Positions 29,131-36,852 of a stretch of 64,000 nucleotides of DNA are shown here, piece by piece. The first letter of the stretch is position 1. Each line of letters begins with the position of its first letter. The notes below the pieces were generated by a model. It was not told where the DNA came from. It saw only the letters and a list, made by a program, of their open reading frames with translations, and ran no database searches. The position numbers and the translations under genes are program-made. Source of the stretch: Pareuzebyella sediminis (GTDB lineage Bacteria > Bacteroidota > Bacteroidia > Flavobacteriales > Flavobacteriaceae); contig NZ_VTZS01000006.1 of assembly GCF_008367235.1 (NCBI RefSeq), positions 62,001 through 126,000 on the forward strand, written 5' to 3'.

Positions 29131-30411
29131 ATGACAAGACTAGCGCTTGCCGGAGGAAGTCCCTCTCGCAACATACAAAAAAATCCTTGGCCCAAATGGC
29201 CCGTGTGGGGGAAAGAAGAAGAACGGGCTCTTATCGAGACGCTTAATAGTGGGGTCTGGTCGTACAACGGGCCCAAAGAAACCGAGTTCAATAAGCGATT
29301 TGCAGAATTCACCGGGGTTCGCCACTCTATATGTACAGTAAATGGAACGGTAACCCTTCAAATTGCTCTTGAAGCACTTGGCATAGGCATTGGTGACGAA
29401 GTAATCATACCGGGCCTCACATGGCAGGCCACCGCCGCTACCGTAATCGATGTGAATGCTACCCCCATTTTGGTCGATGTTCTCGAAGAAACCTGGTGTA
29501 TCGATCCCAAAGAAATTGAAAAAGCCATTACCCCGCGAACAAAAGCCATAATTCCCGTTCATTTGTACGGGGCGTTTGCCGATATGGATGCCATCATGGC
29601 CATAGCGCAGCAACACCATTTATATATCATCGAGGATTGTGCGCACAAACACGGCGGTGAATGGCGAGGAAAGAAGGCCGGAAGCATTGGCCATATAGGC
29701 AGTTTTAGTTTCCAACTTTCTAAACATCTAACCGCAGGAGAAGGGGGTGCCGTGACCACTGACGATCTTCAACTGGCCGAAAAATTGGATGCTTTAAGAA
29801 ACTGCGGCCGCAGACCCGAAGGTGATTCGCTGATCGGGGCCGATAAGGGTATCGGGGATTATGGCGATGATGGGAATTTCATTCAATCGGGCAATCTGAG
29901 AATAACCGAATTTCAAGCCGCCATTCTTGTCGAAGGACTTAAAAGATTACCCCAACAAAATACTACCCGAGATGCCAATGGCTCGTATTTAAACGAATTA
30001 CTTAGAGATATTCCAGGTATCTCACCCTTGGTAAGAGATGAGCGGGAGACCAAAAAAGCCTATTTCAATTTCGCATTTCGGTACCACAGTCACGAGTTTA
30101 AAAACTTGCCTGTATTTCAGTTTAGAAAGGCCCTAGAAGCTGAACTGGGCATTGTTGTCGACGCTTGCTATGAACCTCTTAATAATTGCTCTCTATATGT
30201 TCCGCATACAAAACCGGCACGTCATCGATTAAGTGAAGAATATTGGCAGAATATCGATCCCAAACGATTCTCCCTTCCAGTATGCGAAAGGCTTTTTAAT
30301 AAGGAATCAGTCTGCCTACACCATAAAGTTTTAATGGGAACGCAAGCAGACATGCGACTGATCGCCACCGCCATTCAAAAAATCTATGATCATGCCGAAG
30401 AATTAAGGTAA
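29131..30411 (+). CDS. DegT/DnrJ/EryC1/StrS-family PLP aminotransferase
   Basis: 426 residues, cytoplasmic. Family features include GVWSYNGPKETEFNKRFAEF, the nucleotide-sugar or inosose aminotransferase block VIIPGLTWQATAATV, the PLP-ring Asp in IIEDCAHKHGG and the Schiff-base Lys198 in SFQLSKHLTAGEGG. Members transfer an amino group between glutamate or glutamine and a keto-sugar or keto-cyclitol. The N-terminus (LALAGGSPSRN) resembles scyllo-inosose and AHBA-type branches rather than lipopolysaccharide-sugar enzymes. It sits between the GH2 and a Gfo/Idh/MocA dehydrogenase gene (9-bp gap), a pairing that could interconvert hydroxy, keto and amino forms of a sugar. Confidence 0.88.
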   Translation: MTRLALAGGSPSRNIQKNPWPKWPVWGKEEERALIETLNSGVWSYNGPKETEFNKRFAEFTGVRHSICTVNGTVTLQIALEALGIGIGDEVIIPGLTWQATAATVIDVNATPILVDVLEETWCIDPKEIEKAITPRTKAIIPVHLYGAFADMDAIMAIAQQHHLYIIEDCAHKHGGEWRGKKAGSIGHIGSFSFQLSKHLTAGEGGAVTTDDLQLAEKLDALRNCGRRPEGDSLIGADKGIGDYGDDGNFIQSGNLRITEFQAAILVEGLKRLPQQNTTRDANGSYLNELLRDIPGISPLVRDERETKKAYFNFAFRYHSHEFKNLPVFQFRKALEAELGIVVDACYEPLNNCSLYVPHTKPARHRLSEEYWQNIDPKRFSLPVCERLFNKESVCLHHKVLMGTQADMRLIATAIQKIYDHAEELR

Positions 30412-30420
30412 ACAATTACG

Positions 30421-31428
30421 ATGGAAAAAATAAGAATTGCCTTAATCGGAGCCGGATATATTGCGCATTACCATGTAAAAGGATTATTAACCTTGCGCAA
30501 TGTCGAACTCGTCGCCGTTGTGTCTAAACAAATCGAGAATGCACGAAAATTTGCTAAAGCCTATGATATTCCACATGCGTTTTCGTCCATTTCCAAGGTA
30601 ATCGAAGATCATGACATCGATGCTGTCATTATCAGTACCCCCAATGCATTACATGCTCCCTATGCAATAGCCTGCCTAGAGCACGGCAAAGATGTTTTTC
30701 TGGAAAAACCAATGGCGATGAACTCCTTGGAAGGCCGACAAATCGATAAAATCGCCGAAACCTGCGGTAGGTTGGTCATGGTCGGGCACATGTGGCGTTT
30801 TGATACAGAAACCCAATATCTTAAAAACATCATTGAGAAAGATACCTTGGGCAAGGTTTTCAAGACGAAGAGCTATGGTATTCATGAAAATTGGGGCCCT
30901 TCGGGTTGGTTTACTGAAAGTAGGCTTGCAGGAGGAGGTGCACTAGCGGATATGGGTGTACATGCCATCGATACGATCAGGTTTCTTTTAGGCGATCCGG
31001 CTCCGATTCGCGTTTTTGCACGCATCAGCACACAATTCGGAAATTACGAAGTAGACGATACTGCGATTTTAGTGATTACATGGGAAAATGGAACGGAAAG
31101 TATTATAGAAAGTGGATGGTGGCATCCGCATATGGATGGACCCGAAGCAAGCAGTGGAATTTTTGGCACTAAAGGCTATGCGAGCTTATTCCCTACTTTC
31201 TTGAAGCTTTCAAAAGGGGTAGAAAAATTTGAAATTGTCAAACCGGAGTTTCCAGTGAGGGAGGAACACTGTGATCAGAAAATTTACACCCGGCAAATGC
31301 AGTATTTCGTAGATTGTATTCGTAAAAGAACAAAACCGGTTCCCGGCTTACATGAAGGGCAGACCGTACTTCAAATCGTGGATGCTGCCTATGCCTCTTC
31401 GCAAGAGGGAAAAGTAATCGACCTATAG
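30421..31428 (+). CDS. Gfo/Idh/MocA family oxidoreductase, cytoplasmic
   Basis: 335 residues without signal peptide. The Rossmann start is ALIGAGYIAHYHV, followed by STPNALHAPYA, the catalytic-Lys motif EKPMAMN and GGGALADMGVHAIDTIRFLLG. It should oxidise or reduce a sugar or cyclitol hydroxyl with NAD(P). It is the last gene of the symporter operon. With the aminotransferase it could form a dehydrogenation plus transamination pair. Another possibility is a 2,7-anhydro-sialic acid oxidoreductase like E. coli YjhC, which belongs to the same superfamily; the sequence alone does not decide. Confidence 0.88.
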   Translation: MEKIRIALIGAGYIAHYHVKGLLTLRNVELVAVVSKQIENARKFAKAYDIPHAFSSISKVIEDHDIDAVIISTPNALHAPYAIACLEHGKDVFLEKPMAMNSLEGRQIDKIAETCGRLVMVGHMWRFDTETQYLKNIIEKDTLGKVFKTKSYGIHENWGPSGWFTESRLAGGGALADMGVHAIDTIRFLLGDPAPIRVFARISTQFGNYEVDDTAILVITWENGTESIIESGWWHPHMDGPEASSGIFGTKGYASLFPTFLKLSKGVEKFEIVKPEFPVREEHCDQKIYTRQMQYFVDCIRKRTKPVPGLHEGQTVLQIVDAAYASSQEGKVIDL

Positions 31429-31608
31429 AGCACATATTCCAAGACTCCACACCGATTTAATTAACCTATGTTGGCCCGTTCGACCGTATGTAATTATAGA
31501 AATATAAGGTGTACCCTAAGTTCTTAGACAATTAAAAAGGGGGTACTAAGGAGTCAAAAAAAAATTAGTTGCTCAAATTTTCAAAAGTTCTTTGAATACG
31601 ACATTTAT

Positions 31609-31640
31609 TTTGACAATATTTGCACCCGGAAAGAATTTTG
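31609..31640 (+). promoter_or_regulatory. Promoter of the tRNA-Leu gene
   Basis: A -33 TTTG (31609-31612) is followed by exactly 20 bases and GAATTTTG (31633-31640), one mismatch from TAnnTTTG. The tRNA begins 17 bases later. Spacing and placement fit the Bacteroidota housekeeping promoter. Confidence 0.55.
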
Positions 31641-31656
31641 CATCACCATATAGTAT

Positions 31657-31740
31657 GCGCACGTGGCGGAATTGGTAGACGCGCTAGCTTGAGGGGCTAG
31701 TGACCATTAGGTCGTGGAAGTTCGAGTCTTCTCGTGCGCA
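31657..31740 (+). tRNA. tRNA-Leu(GAG)
   Basis: An 84-base cloverleaf can be drawn. The acceptor stem GCGCACG pairs with CGTGCGC, with discriminator A at 31740. The D-arm contains GGCGGAATTGGTAGAC, the anticodon arm is CTAGC-TTGAGGG-GCTAG with anticodon GAG, a long variable arm follows as expected for leucine, and the T-arm holds GTTCGAGTC. CCA is not encoded. Confidence 0.95.
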
Positions 31741-31810
31741 CTAAAAACTAAAAGACAAAAATTAAAGTATTTCGAAAAAGAATTCGAAGGCTTTAATTCT
31801 CAAAACAAAA

Positions 31811-31835
31811 ACCCCCGAAGGCTCGGGGGTTTTTT
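31811..31835. terminator. Bidirectional rho-independent terminator
   Basis: ACCCCCGA (31811-31818) pairs with TCGGGGGT (31823-31830) around an AGGC loop, flanked by A-rich sequence on the left and a T-run on the right. It can end both the tRNA transcript and the convergent T9SS-protein transcript. Confidence 0.88.
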
Positions 31836-31857
31836 ATGCAATAGTAATTGAATCATA

Positions 31858-34278
31858 TTATTTTATTACAAATCTGAAATACTCGCTATCTGATTCCAAA
31901 ATATAAACTCCAGGGGCTAAAGTCGACACATCGACCTGTGCTTCTTTACCAACTTGATCAAGCGTCTTGATGACCCGTCCTGAAAAATTTCTGATTATGA
32001 GATCCTGTGATTTTTTTTGAAAAACGTTCATCACGCCATTTTGAACCGGATTAGGTGCTACTCTCAAGGAAATGGCGTTACTAACCCCCTTATTTTCCAA
32101 CAATACAACACCCGTGCTTTTTGCCACATTGAAACTACTTGCGGAAATTTTAATGGTCTTGGAAACCACTTCTCCTTGGTCATTGGTAACCTCAGCTTTT
32201 AACGTATGACTTCCACCACTAATATTCTGAATGACATAAGGTGTAAAATAAGAACCATCGGTATCTACCAAATTGCCGTTAACAAAGATTCTATATTTGA
32301 CGATGTCAGTGTTTGTATTTTTAGCTTCTACACTGACCGCCACATTATCTCCGATGCTAAACTCAGCCCCATTAGATGGAGTTATTACAACCTCCATCCC
32401 TTTGTCATTGTCCTTCGGCGAAATAGGACTGTCACCTACGATTACCGTTACGGTTTCCGATGTTTTTAATCCTATATTGTCAGTCGCCTCCGCCCTAATA
32501 GCATAAGTCCCTTGTTCTGCGTTGCTAATTTCATGGGGGGTAAAATAAGCCCCGTCGGTATCTACAAGATCGTTATTTACAAAAATCTGATATTTCTCAA
32601 TATTATCACCTTCCAATAAATCTATGGTTATTGTTTCGCCTACTGCAAAACTCTCTCCCTCGTCAGGACTTAGGATACTGAAAGGTTTGCTTTCTGGCTT
32701 TGGGGACTCGACAGGTTCACTTGGTGCTTCACTCTTTTCCTCCTCTTCAATTTCTTGAGAGCTCTGAACCACCGAAATTTGAACTGTTTCCGTAATCATA
32801 TTACCCGCACTATCGGTGACCTCACCCTTTATGGAGTAATTGCCGTTTTGAACGTTTTTTAGCACATGGGGAGTAAAATTGCTTCCATCCGTATCAACTA
32901 ACTTACCATCGACAAAGATCCGATACTTTACTATACTTCCTGAAGCGCTATTTCCCGTAAGACTGATTGATACGTTTTCGCCCTCAATGAATTTTTCTCC
33001 AGCACTTGGAGCTACAGCGATCGATATATTATTGTTTTCCACTGGAGTAGGAGGAGCGGGCTCTTCCGTAGTCTCTTCCTCTTTTGGGGCTACCGTTATA
33101 TTTACTGAACTTTGCACAATCTCACTTTTCTCGTTCGTAACTTCCGCTCGTATCTCGTACTCACCAGCAGGAATATTTGTTTTAGTAAAACCGTTATAAA
33201 CATTTCCATCTACGTCGGCCGAATTACCATTGAGAAAAATCTGGTGCTTTATAATATTTAGTGATCCACTTGTGTTAAGCTCTACCGCTACATCATCGCC
33301 CTGAACAAATTTCTGATTATTGTTGGGAGACGTAATCGCAACTGTCGTGGGGTTCTCAATGGTTGGGGCAGAATTTTGATCACAAGGGTTCTCCATTAGC
33401 TTTCGAAAATCATCCGAATCGGGGACCTTATTCCCACCGTTAAATGGGCCACCCGAAATCAAATAATAAGACATACCGGCATCGGAGGAATCAAATTTTC
33501 CACCAAAAGGGTTTCTACTGAACAGCCAACGATTAAATTCATAATCGCTGTCACGCATCCAGTACCAATCCCTTGGGTGCGTTTTTAGATTAGCATTTTG
33601 ATCGTTCAAGTCACCCGGGCCAGAACAAGACCCCTCACAATTTTCAATAAAAAAAACGCCTCTGCTTTGATATTTGCTTTTCAAATCATTCCAATCATGG
33701 GCATCACTGCAATGTGTATGGTTTTGGTTCCATGTAGAGTGCGATACGATGGTAACGTTATTAAAACCTCCAGTAGCTTTTTCAAGAGCCCGCCATACCG
33801 TTTCCATAGGTCCCCCGGCGATAATCCATAGAGGATTAGCGGAGGTAGATTTCTCGATTTCCAAGGCCATTTTGTTCGTAGAAGAGCTGCCGCGCCTTTC
33901 GTAATCGTACAAAATATCTGAATCGTACCCAAATTGAGAAATAATTCCGGAAGCCGTTGTTCTCATATTCTGTGAATCATCGCCCTCACCAACTCCAGAA
34001 CCATCCGTCTCTTGGACATCGATATTACATACATGATTGTTGTATTCGATTTGAACTACTTGATCTTGAAGACCAGCGGCCCACCAAAGGCCAGCGGCAT
34101 AACCCATGGCAATAATATCATCGTCGTCGTGAACATTTCCGTCGAAACTCAGTACAACCCTACCTCCCGGGAAATTAACTTCGGGAATAGGACTGCAATT
34201 AGAGGACTGACTGTGACTGAATGAAAGAGAAAATAGGAATAAAAGAGAAAAAATAAATGAGGTGTAGTTTTTGTTCAT
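31858..34278 (-). CDS. T9SS-secreted protein: Asp-rich N-terminal domain, four Ig-like repeats, sorting domain
   Basis: 806 residues. A signal peptide (to about residue 24) is followed by a domain to about 305 that opens with VVLSFDGNVHDDDDIIAMGY; this Asp cluster (D46, D51-D54) recalls the calcium-binding DxDxxxDD motif of nucleoside hydrolases, and IIAGGP and SDAGMSYYLISGGP also fit loosely. Four Ig-like repeats of about 90 residues follow (about 312-735), each with a core like KYRIFVNGNLVDTDG and FTP, joined by Pro/Glu-rich linkers. The C-terminus is a type A T9SS sorting domain (LRVAPNPVQNG, ending VYILESDSEYFRFVIK). The protein should be secreted or surface attached. Enzymatic activity is unproven and cysteine pairs suggest an extracellular fold. 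Confidence 0.8.
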   Translation of the reverse strand: MNKNYTSFIFSLLFLFSLSFSHSQSSNCSPIPEVNFPGGRVVLSFDGNVHDDDDIIAMGYAAGLWWAAGLQDQVVQIEYNNHVCNIDVQETDGSGVGEGDDSQNMRTTASGIISQFGYDSDILYDYERRGSSSTNKMALEIEKSTSANPLWIIAGGPMETVWRALEKATGGFNNVTIVSHSTWNQNHTHCSDAHDWNDLKSKYQSRGVFFIENCEGSCSGPGDLNDQNANLKTHPRDWYWMRDSDYEFNRWLFSRNPFGGKFDSSDAGMSYYLISGGPFNGGNKVPDSDDFRKLMENPCDQNSAPTIENPTTVAITSPNNNQKFVQGDDVAVELNTSGSLNIIKHQIFLNGNSADVDGNVYNGFTKTNIPAGEYEIRAEVTNEKSEIVQSSVNITVAPKEEETTEEPAPPTPVENNNISIAVAPSAGEKFIEGENVSISLTGNSASGSIVKYRIFVDGKLVDTDGSNFTPHVLKNVQNGNYSIKGEVTDSAGNMITETVQISVVQSSQEIEEEEKSEAPSEPVESPKPESKPFSILSPDEGESFAVGETITIDLLEGDNIEKYQIFVNNDLVDTDGAYFTPHEISNAEQGTYAIRAEATDNIGLKTSETVTVIVGDSPISPKDNDKGMEVVITPSNGAEFSIGDNVAVSVEAKNTNTDIVKYRIFVNGNLVDTDGSYFTPYVIQNISGGSHTLKAEVTNDQGEVVSKTIKISASSFNVAKSTGVVLLENKGVSNAISLRVAPNPVQNGVMNVFQKKSQDLIIRNFSGRVIKTLDQVGKEAQVDVSTLAPGVYILESDSEYFRFVIK

Positions 34279-34346
34279 GGGGGAATTTAGGTTTGAAGAT
34301 TATACTTTTTTATCATTTATATACGAATACAAATAAGGTTTTGGGT

Positions 34347-34464
34347 GTTAAAAAGTTAAAATTTATGTTAAAAAAAGGTATTTCATCGGTTTTTCGTGCA
34401 TTTCACATAGTTAAAACATCATTTCTTCGGAAATATTATGTCCCTAATTTTAAGTCGGTTAAAA
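34347..34464 (+). repeat. Five direct GTTAAAA repeats
   Basis: Copies begin at 34347, 34355, 34367, 34410 and 34458, all on the same strand, none on the other strand in this gap. Even in AT-rich DNA five copies of a heptamer in 118 bases is more than expected. They may be operator sites for the adjacent MerR-type regulator, or chance. Confidence 0.4.
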
Positions 34465-34649
34465 AATTTGAAGATTAGTAAAAACACCACACAAACGAAA
34501 TAAAGATCCTTTAAAAAAAAGACAACTATACTCCAGTGATTAGTGAGTACTTCTTACCCTATCCCCTAAGACAGTCCACAGATGCAACTATCCGTACAAC
34601 TGTATATAAAGTAGACTTATTTGTATACCGCAACTTTAAAGAATTATCA

Positions 34650-34657
34650 TACATTTG
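34650..34657 (+). promoter_or_regulatory. Candidate -7 element of the MerR-B12 regulator gene
   Basis: TACATTTG matches TAnnTTTG, 21 bp before the ATG. The nearest upstream TTTG (34620-34623) is 26 bp away, too far for the usual spacing, so only the -7 box supports the call. Confidence 0.35.
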
Positions 34658-34678
34658 TTTAATCCTTATGATTAAAAA

Positions 34679-35578
34679 ATGAACAATATTAAAAAACAAT
34701 TCAGTATTCGAGACTTGGAGAACCTTTCAGGAATAAAGGCCCACACTATTCGAATATGGGAAAAGAGATATGATTTGCTATCTCCGGAAAGAACGGAAAC
34801 CAATATAAGGACCTATAGTCTCAAAAGCCTTCAAAAACTTCTTAACGTCACGCTTCTCTATAACAACGGATATAAAATTTCTAAGATCGCTAAAATACCA
34901 CAAGGTGACATTCCGGTTCTTGTGCGACAAATCGTATCAAAGAAAAGTGTTAAGAATCATGCGATCAACGCTTTAAAAATAGCCATGATCAATTTCGACC
35001 GATCACTTTTTATGGAAACTTATAAGGGTATGTTGGCGAATACCTCTTTTCGTTCAATTTTCAAGGATATTTTCATTCCGTTATTGAACGAGTTGGGCTT
35101 ACTTTGGCAAACCCATACCATTAGCCCAGCACATGAGCATTTTATTTCATTTCTGATCAAGGAACAGATCATAGTAAATACCGAAAAACTACAAAATCAT
35201 TACCCTCAAAAGACCGATAAGGTGTTTGTACTTTTCCTTCCGGAGAGCGAAATACACGATATAGGTCTACTCTATTTAAGGTATGAAATCTGTCTTAAAG
35301 GTTATAAAACTGTCTATCTAGGAGATAATGTTCCGCTTAATAATCTAAAAGAGGTCTTAAACTATTTCGAAAACATTCATTTTGTCTCTTATTTTACGGT
35401 AGAACCTAACAAAGACACAATTGATGATTATATGAAGAACTTTTTGGAGACGACTAAAGACTCTATTAATACAAAATTCTGGGTATTGGGTTACCAAACA
35501 GGGTGCTTGAACAAAGCAGAACTTCCAGAGTCCATACAAAGCTTTACTTCTATTGATGCCTTAACTTCAAAACTCTAA
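34679..35578 (+). CDS. MerR-family regulator with cobalamin-binding domain (CarH/LitR-like)
   Basis: 299 residues. The N-terminal winged-helix (FSIRDLENLSGIKAHTIRIWEKRY) is MerR type. A helical bundle follows with the Trp and EH of the W-x9-EH motif (W143, E153, H154), which in CarH proteins holds the upper face of adenosylcobalamin. The Rossmann-like B12 domain has ESEIHDIG, supplying the lower-ligand His193 in HxxG. Known relatives are light sensors: adenosyl-B12 binding in the dark makes a DNA-bound tetramer and light breaks it. Here no carotenoid or photolyase gene is adjacent. Five GTTAAAA repeats upstream are candidate operators. A cobalamin adenosyltransferase gene occurs 25 kb away in the window. 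Confidence 0.88.
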   Translation: MNNIKKQFSIRDLENLSGIKAHTIRIWEKRYDLLSPERTETNIRTYSLKSLQKLLNVTLLYNNGYKISKIAKIPQGDIPVLVRQIVSKKSVKNHAINALKIAMINFDRSLFMETYKGMLANTSFRSIFKDIFIPLLNELGLLWQTHTISPAHEHFISFLIKEQIIVNTEKLQNHYPQKTDKVFVLFLPESEIHDIGLLYLRYEICLKGYKTVYLGDNVPLNNLKEVLNYFENIHFVSYFTVEPNKDTIDDYMKNFLETTKDSINTKFWVLGYQTGCLNKAELPESIQSFTSIDALTSKL

Positions 35579-35660
35579 AGGCGGGCCATCGAAAACTTTG
35601 TTAAGGTTATTCTTAATTGGGGAGTAACATTGTCCTTGGTGAACTAGCGAACTATTATAA

Positions 35661-36221
35661 TCATTTTATAAGTTCATCTAATAGTCTCCGATATTGTGAA
35701 CTGTTCCAAGCCCTTGGCCCACTCTCTGCGATCTTAATGGTACCTTCTTTATCGATAATATATGTCGTGGGCAGTGTTTTTGATGCTATTTCGTCAGGAA
35801 TCTCAGCTTGCGAATAATAAATGGGCAACTCAAGTTCCCTTCTTTCGAGAAAGGATCTTACTTTCTTGGTGTCTTCTTGGGTTACGAGTAAAAAAGTGAC
35901 CTTGGATCCATAATCGTCATAAAGTTTTTGAATTTCTGGCATTTCCTTTATACATGGCTTGCACCATGTGGCCCAAAAATTAAGAAATACTACTTGACCT
36001 TTCACAGACTCAAAGCCAAACGGCTTGGTCTGGGCATCTGCCAATTGCCAGGTATAGGCTTCACCGCTTAGTTTAAGGTCTTCCTTGGCACTCACCGATA
36101 ATCTCGCCAATAAAATTCCTGTGTATCTGCGTACAGTGCTTCCAATTGGAGATAGACCCAATATTCCCAACAAAATGAACGCCGAAATGATCAGAATTTT
36201 ATGTTTGGAAAAGAATTTCAT
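35661..36221 (-). CDS. TlpA-like periplasmic thiol-disulfide protein
   Basis: 186 residues with an N-terminal hydrophobic anchor or signal (about 8-26). The thioredoxin fold carries an intact active site WCKPC (86-90) in VFLNFWATWCKPC and the cis-Pro region TLPTTYIID. TlpA/ResA proteins reduce disulfides in the periplasm, for example during cytochrome c maturation. Its ATG overlaps the stop of the preceding gene by 4 bp (ATGA), so it is translationally coupled to a paralogue that lacks cysteines. The physiological partner is unknown. Confidence 0.88.
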   Translation of the reverse strand: MKFFSKHKILIISAFILLGILGLSPIGSTVRRYTGILLARLSVSAKEDLKLSGEAYTWQLADAQTKPFGFESVKGQVVFLNFWATWCKPCIKEMPEIQKLYDDYGSKVTFLLVTQEDTKKVRSFLERRELELPIYYSQAEIPDEIASKTLPTTYIIDKEGTIKIAESGPRAWNSSQYRRLLDELIK

Positions 36222-36781
36222 TGTTCTTTGATCAGGTCATCTAGCAATTGGTAGATTTTTTGGTTGTTCCAATTGGCGATATCATTTTGATGCACTACTA
36301 TATTACCTTTTTTATCGAGAATGTAGGTTCCTGGCGGTTTCAATAATTGAATGGGACTCGGCTCCCCAATAATCTGATAGGTAATTGGAAAGGAATACCC
36401 TCTTTGCGCCATAATTTCTTCAGGGTCTTCCTTTTCTTCATCTGTGATGATATAGAACTTGACCTTGCCCTTATACAGTTCGTACAACTCTTGTATATCA
36501 TCTAATTGTGCTCTTGACGGCAGATTCCAAGAGGCCCAAAAATTTATAAATACAACATGATTTTTGGCTTCTTCAAAATTGAAATAATTCCATTCGGCAT
36601 CTTTAAGCTTCCAGTTGTAATCGGCTATTTTCCCTTGATTCTGACTTCCTATTATCGTAGGTACGCTTGCGAACCATTTATTCAGAAGTTCTTTGCTGAA
36701 ATCTCCGAGAGGAGTAATAAAGAAAGATAGTATCAATACGATCAGTATAACATTTGATACCGTTTTTCTTTTAATTTTCAT
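36218..36781 (-). CDS. TlpA-like protein with the CxxC motif lost
   Basis: 187 residues, same plan as the next gene: membrane anchor (about 10-25) and thioredoxin-like domain. In place of WCxxC it reads WNLPS (85-89) within VFINFWASWNLPSRAQ, so both redox cysteines are gone. The cis-Pro segment (PPGTYILDKKG) and overall fold are kept and the frame is intact, so it is a maintained gene and not a decayed one. A binding, chaperone or regulatory role toward its coupled active partner is inferred. Confidence 0.85.
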   Translation of the reverse strand: MKIKRKTVSNVILIVLILSFFITPLGDFSKELLNKWFASVPTIIGSQNQGKIADYNWKLKDAEWNYFNFEEAKNHVVFINFWASWNLPSRAQLDDIQELYELYKGKVKFYIITDEEKEDPEEIMAQRGYSFPITYQIIGEPSPIQLLKPPGTYILDKKGNIVVHQNDIANWNNQKIYQLLDDLIKEQ

Positions 36782-36802
36782 TTGAAATATTTTACCAAAA
36801 CT

Positions 36803-36834
36803 AAAAAACTCCTGATTGCATCAGGAGTTTTTTA
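36803..36834. terminator. Terminator downstream of aconitase
   Basis: ACTCCTGAT (36808-36816) pairs with ATCAGGAGT (36820-36828) around a TGC loop, with an A-run before and a T-run after. It lies between the aconitase stop and the TlpA-pair start on the minus strand. Confidence 0.85.
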
Positions 36835-36852
36835 TTGATGTATTAATGTCGC

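Larger units (their letters stand above)
34279..34678. other. AT-rich intergenic region upstream of the MerR-B12 regulator
   Basis: 400 bases between the divergent T9SS protein and regulator genes. It holds five direct GTTAAAA copies and a -7 candidate. No gene-like frame with family resemblance was seen. Confidence 0.6.

Noticed and set aside
31657-31740. tRNA gene as an integration site of a mobile element
   Set aside because: No integrase, no repeat of the tRNA 3' end and no phage-like gene were seen nearby.
34279-34678. CRISPR-like array made of the GTTAAAA copies
   Set aside because: The repeat is only seven bases and spacing is irregular, unlike CRISPR repeats of 23 bases or more.
36796-36803. 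TAGTTTTG on the minus strand, a match to the -7 element near the start of the CxxC-less TlpA gene
   Set aside because: It overlaps the aconitase terminator, leaves only a few bases of leader and has no -33 box.
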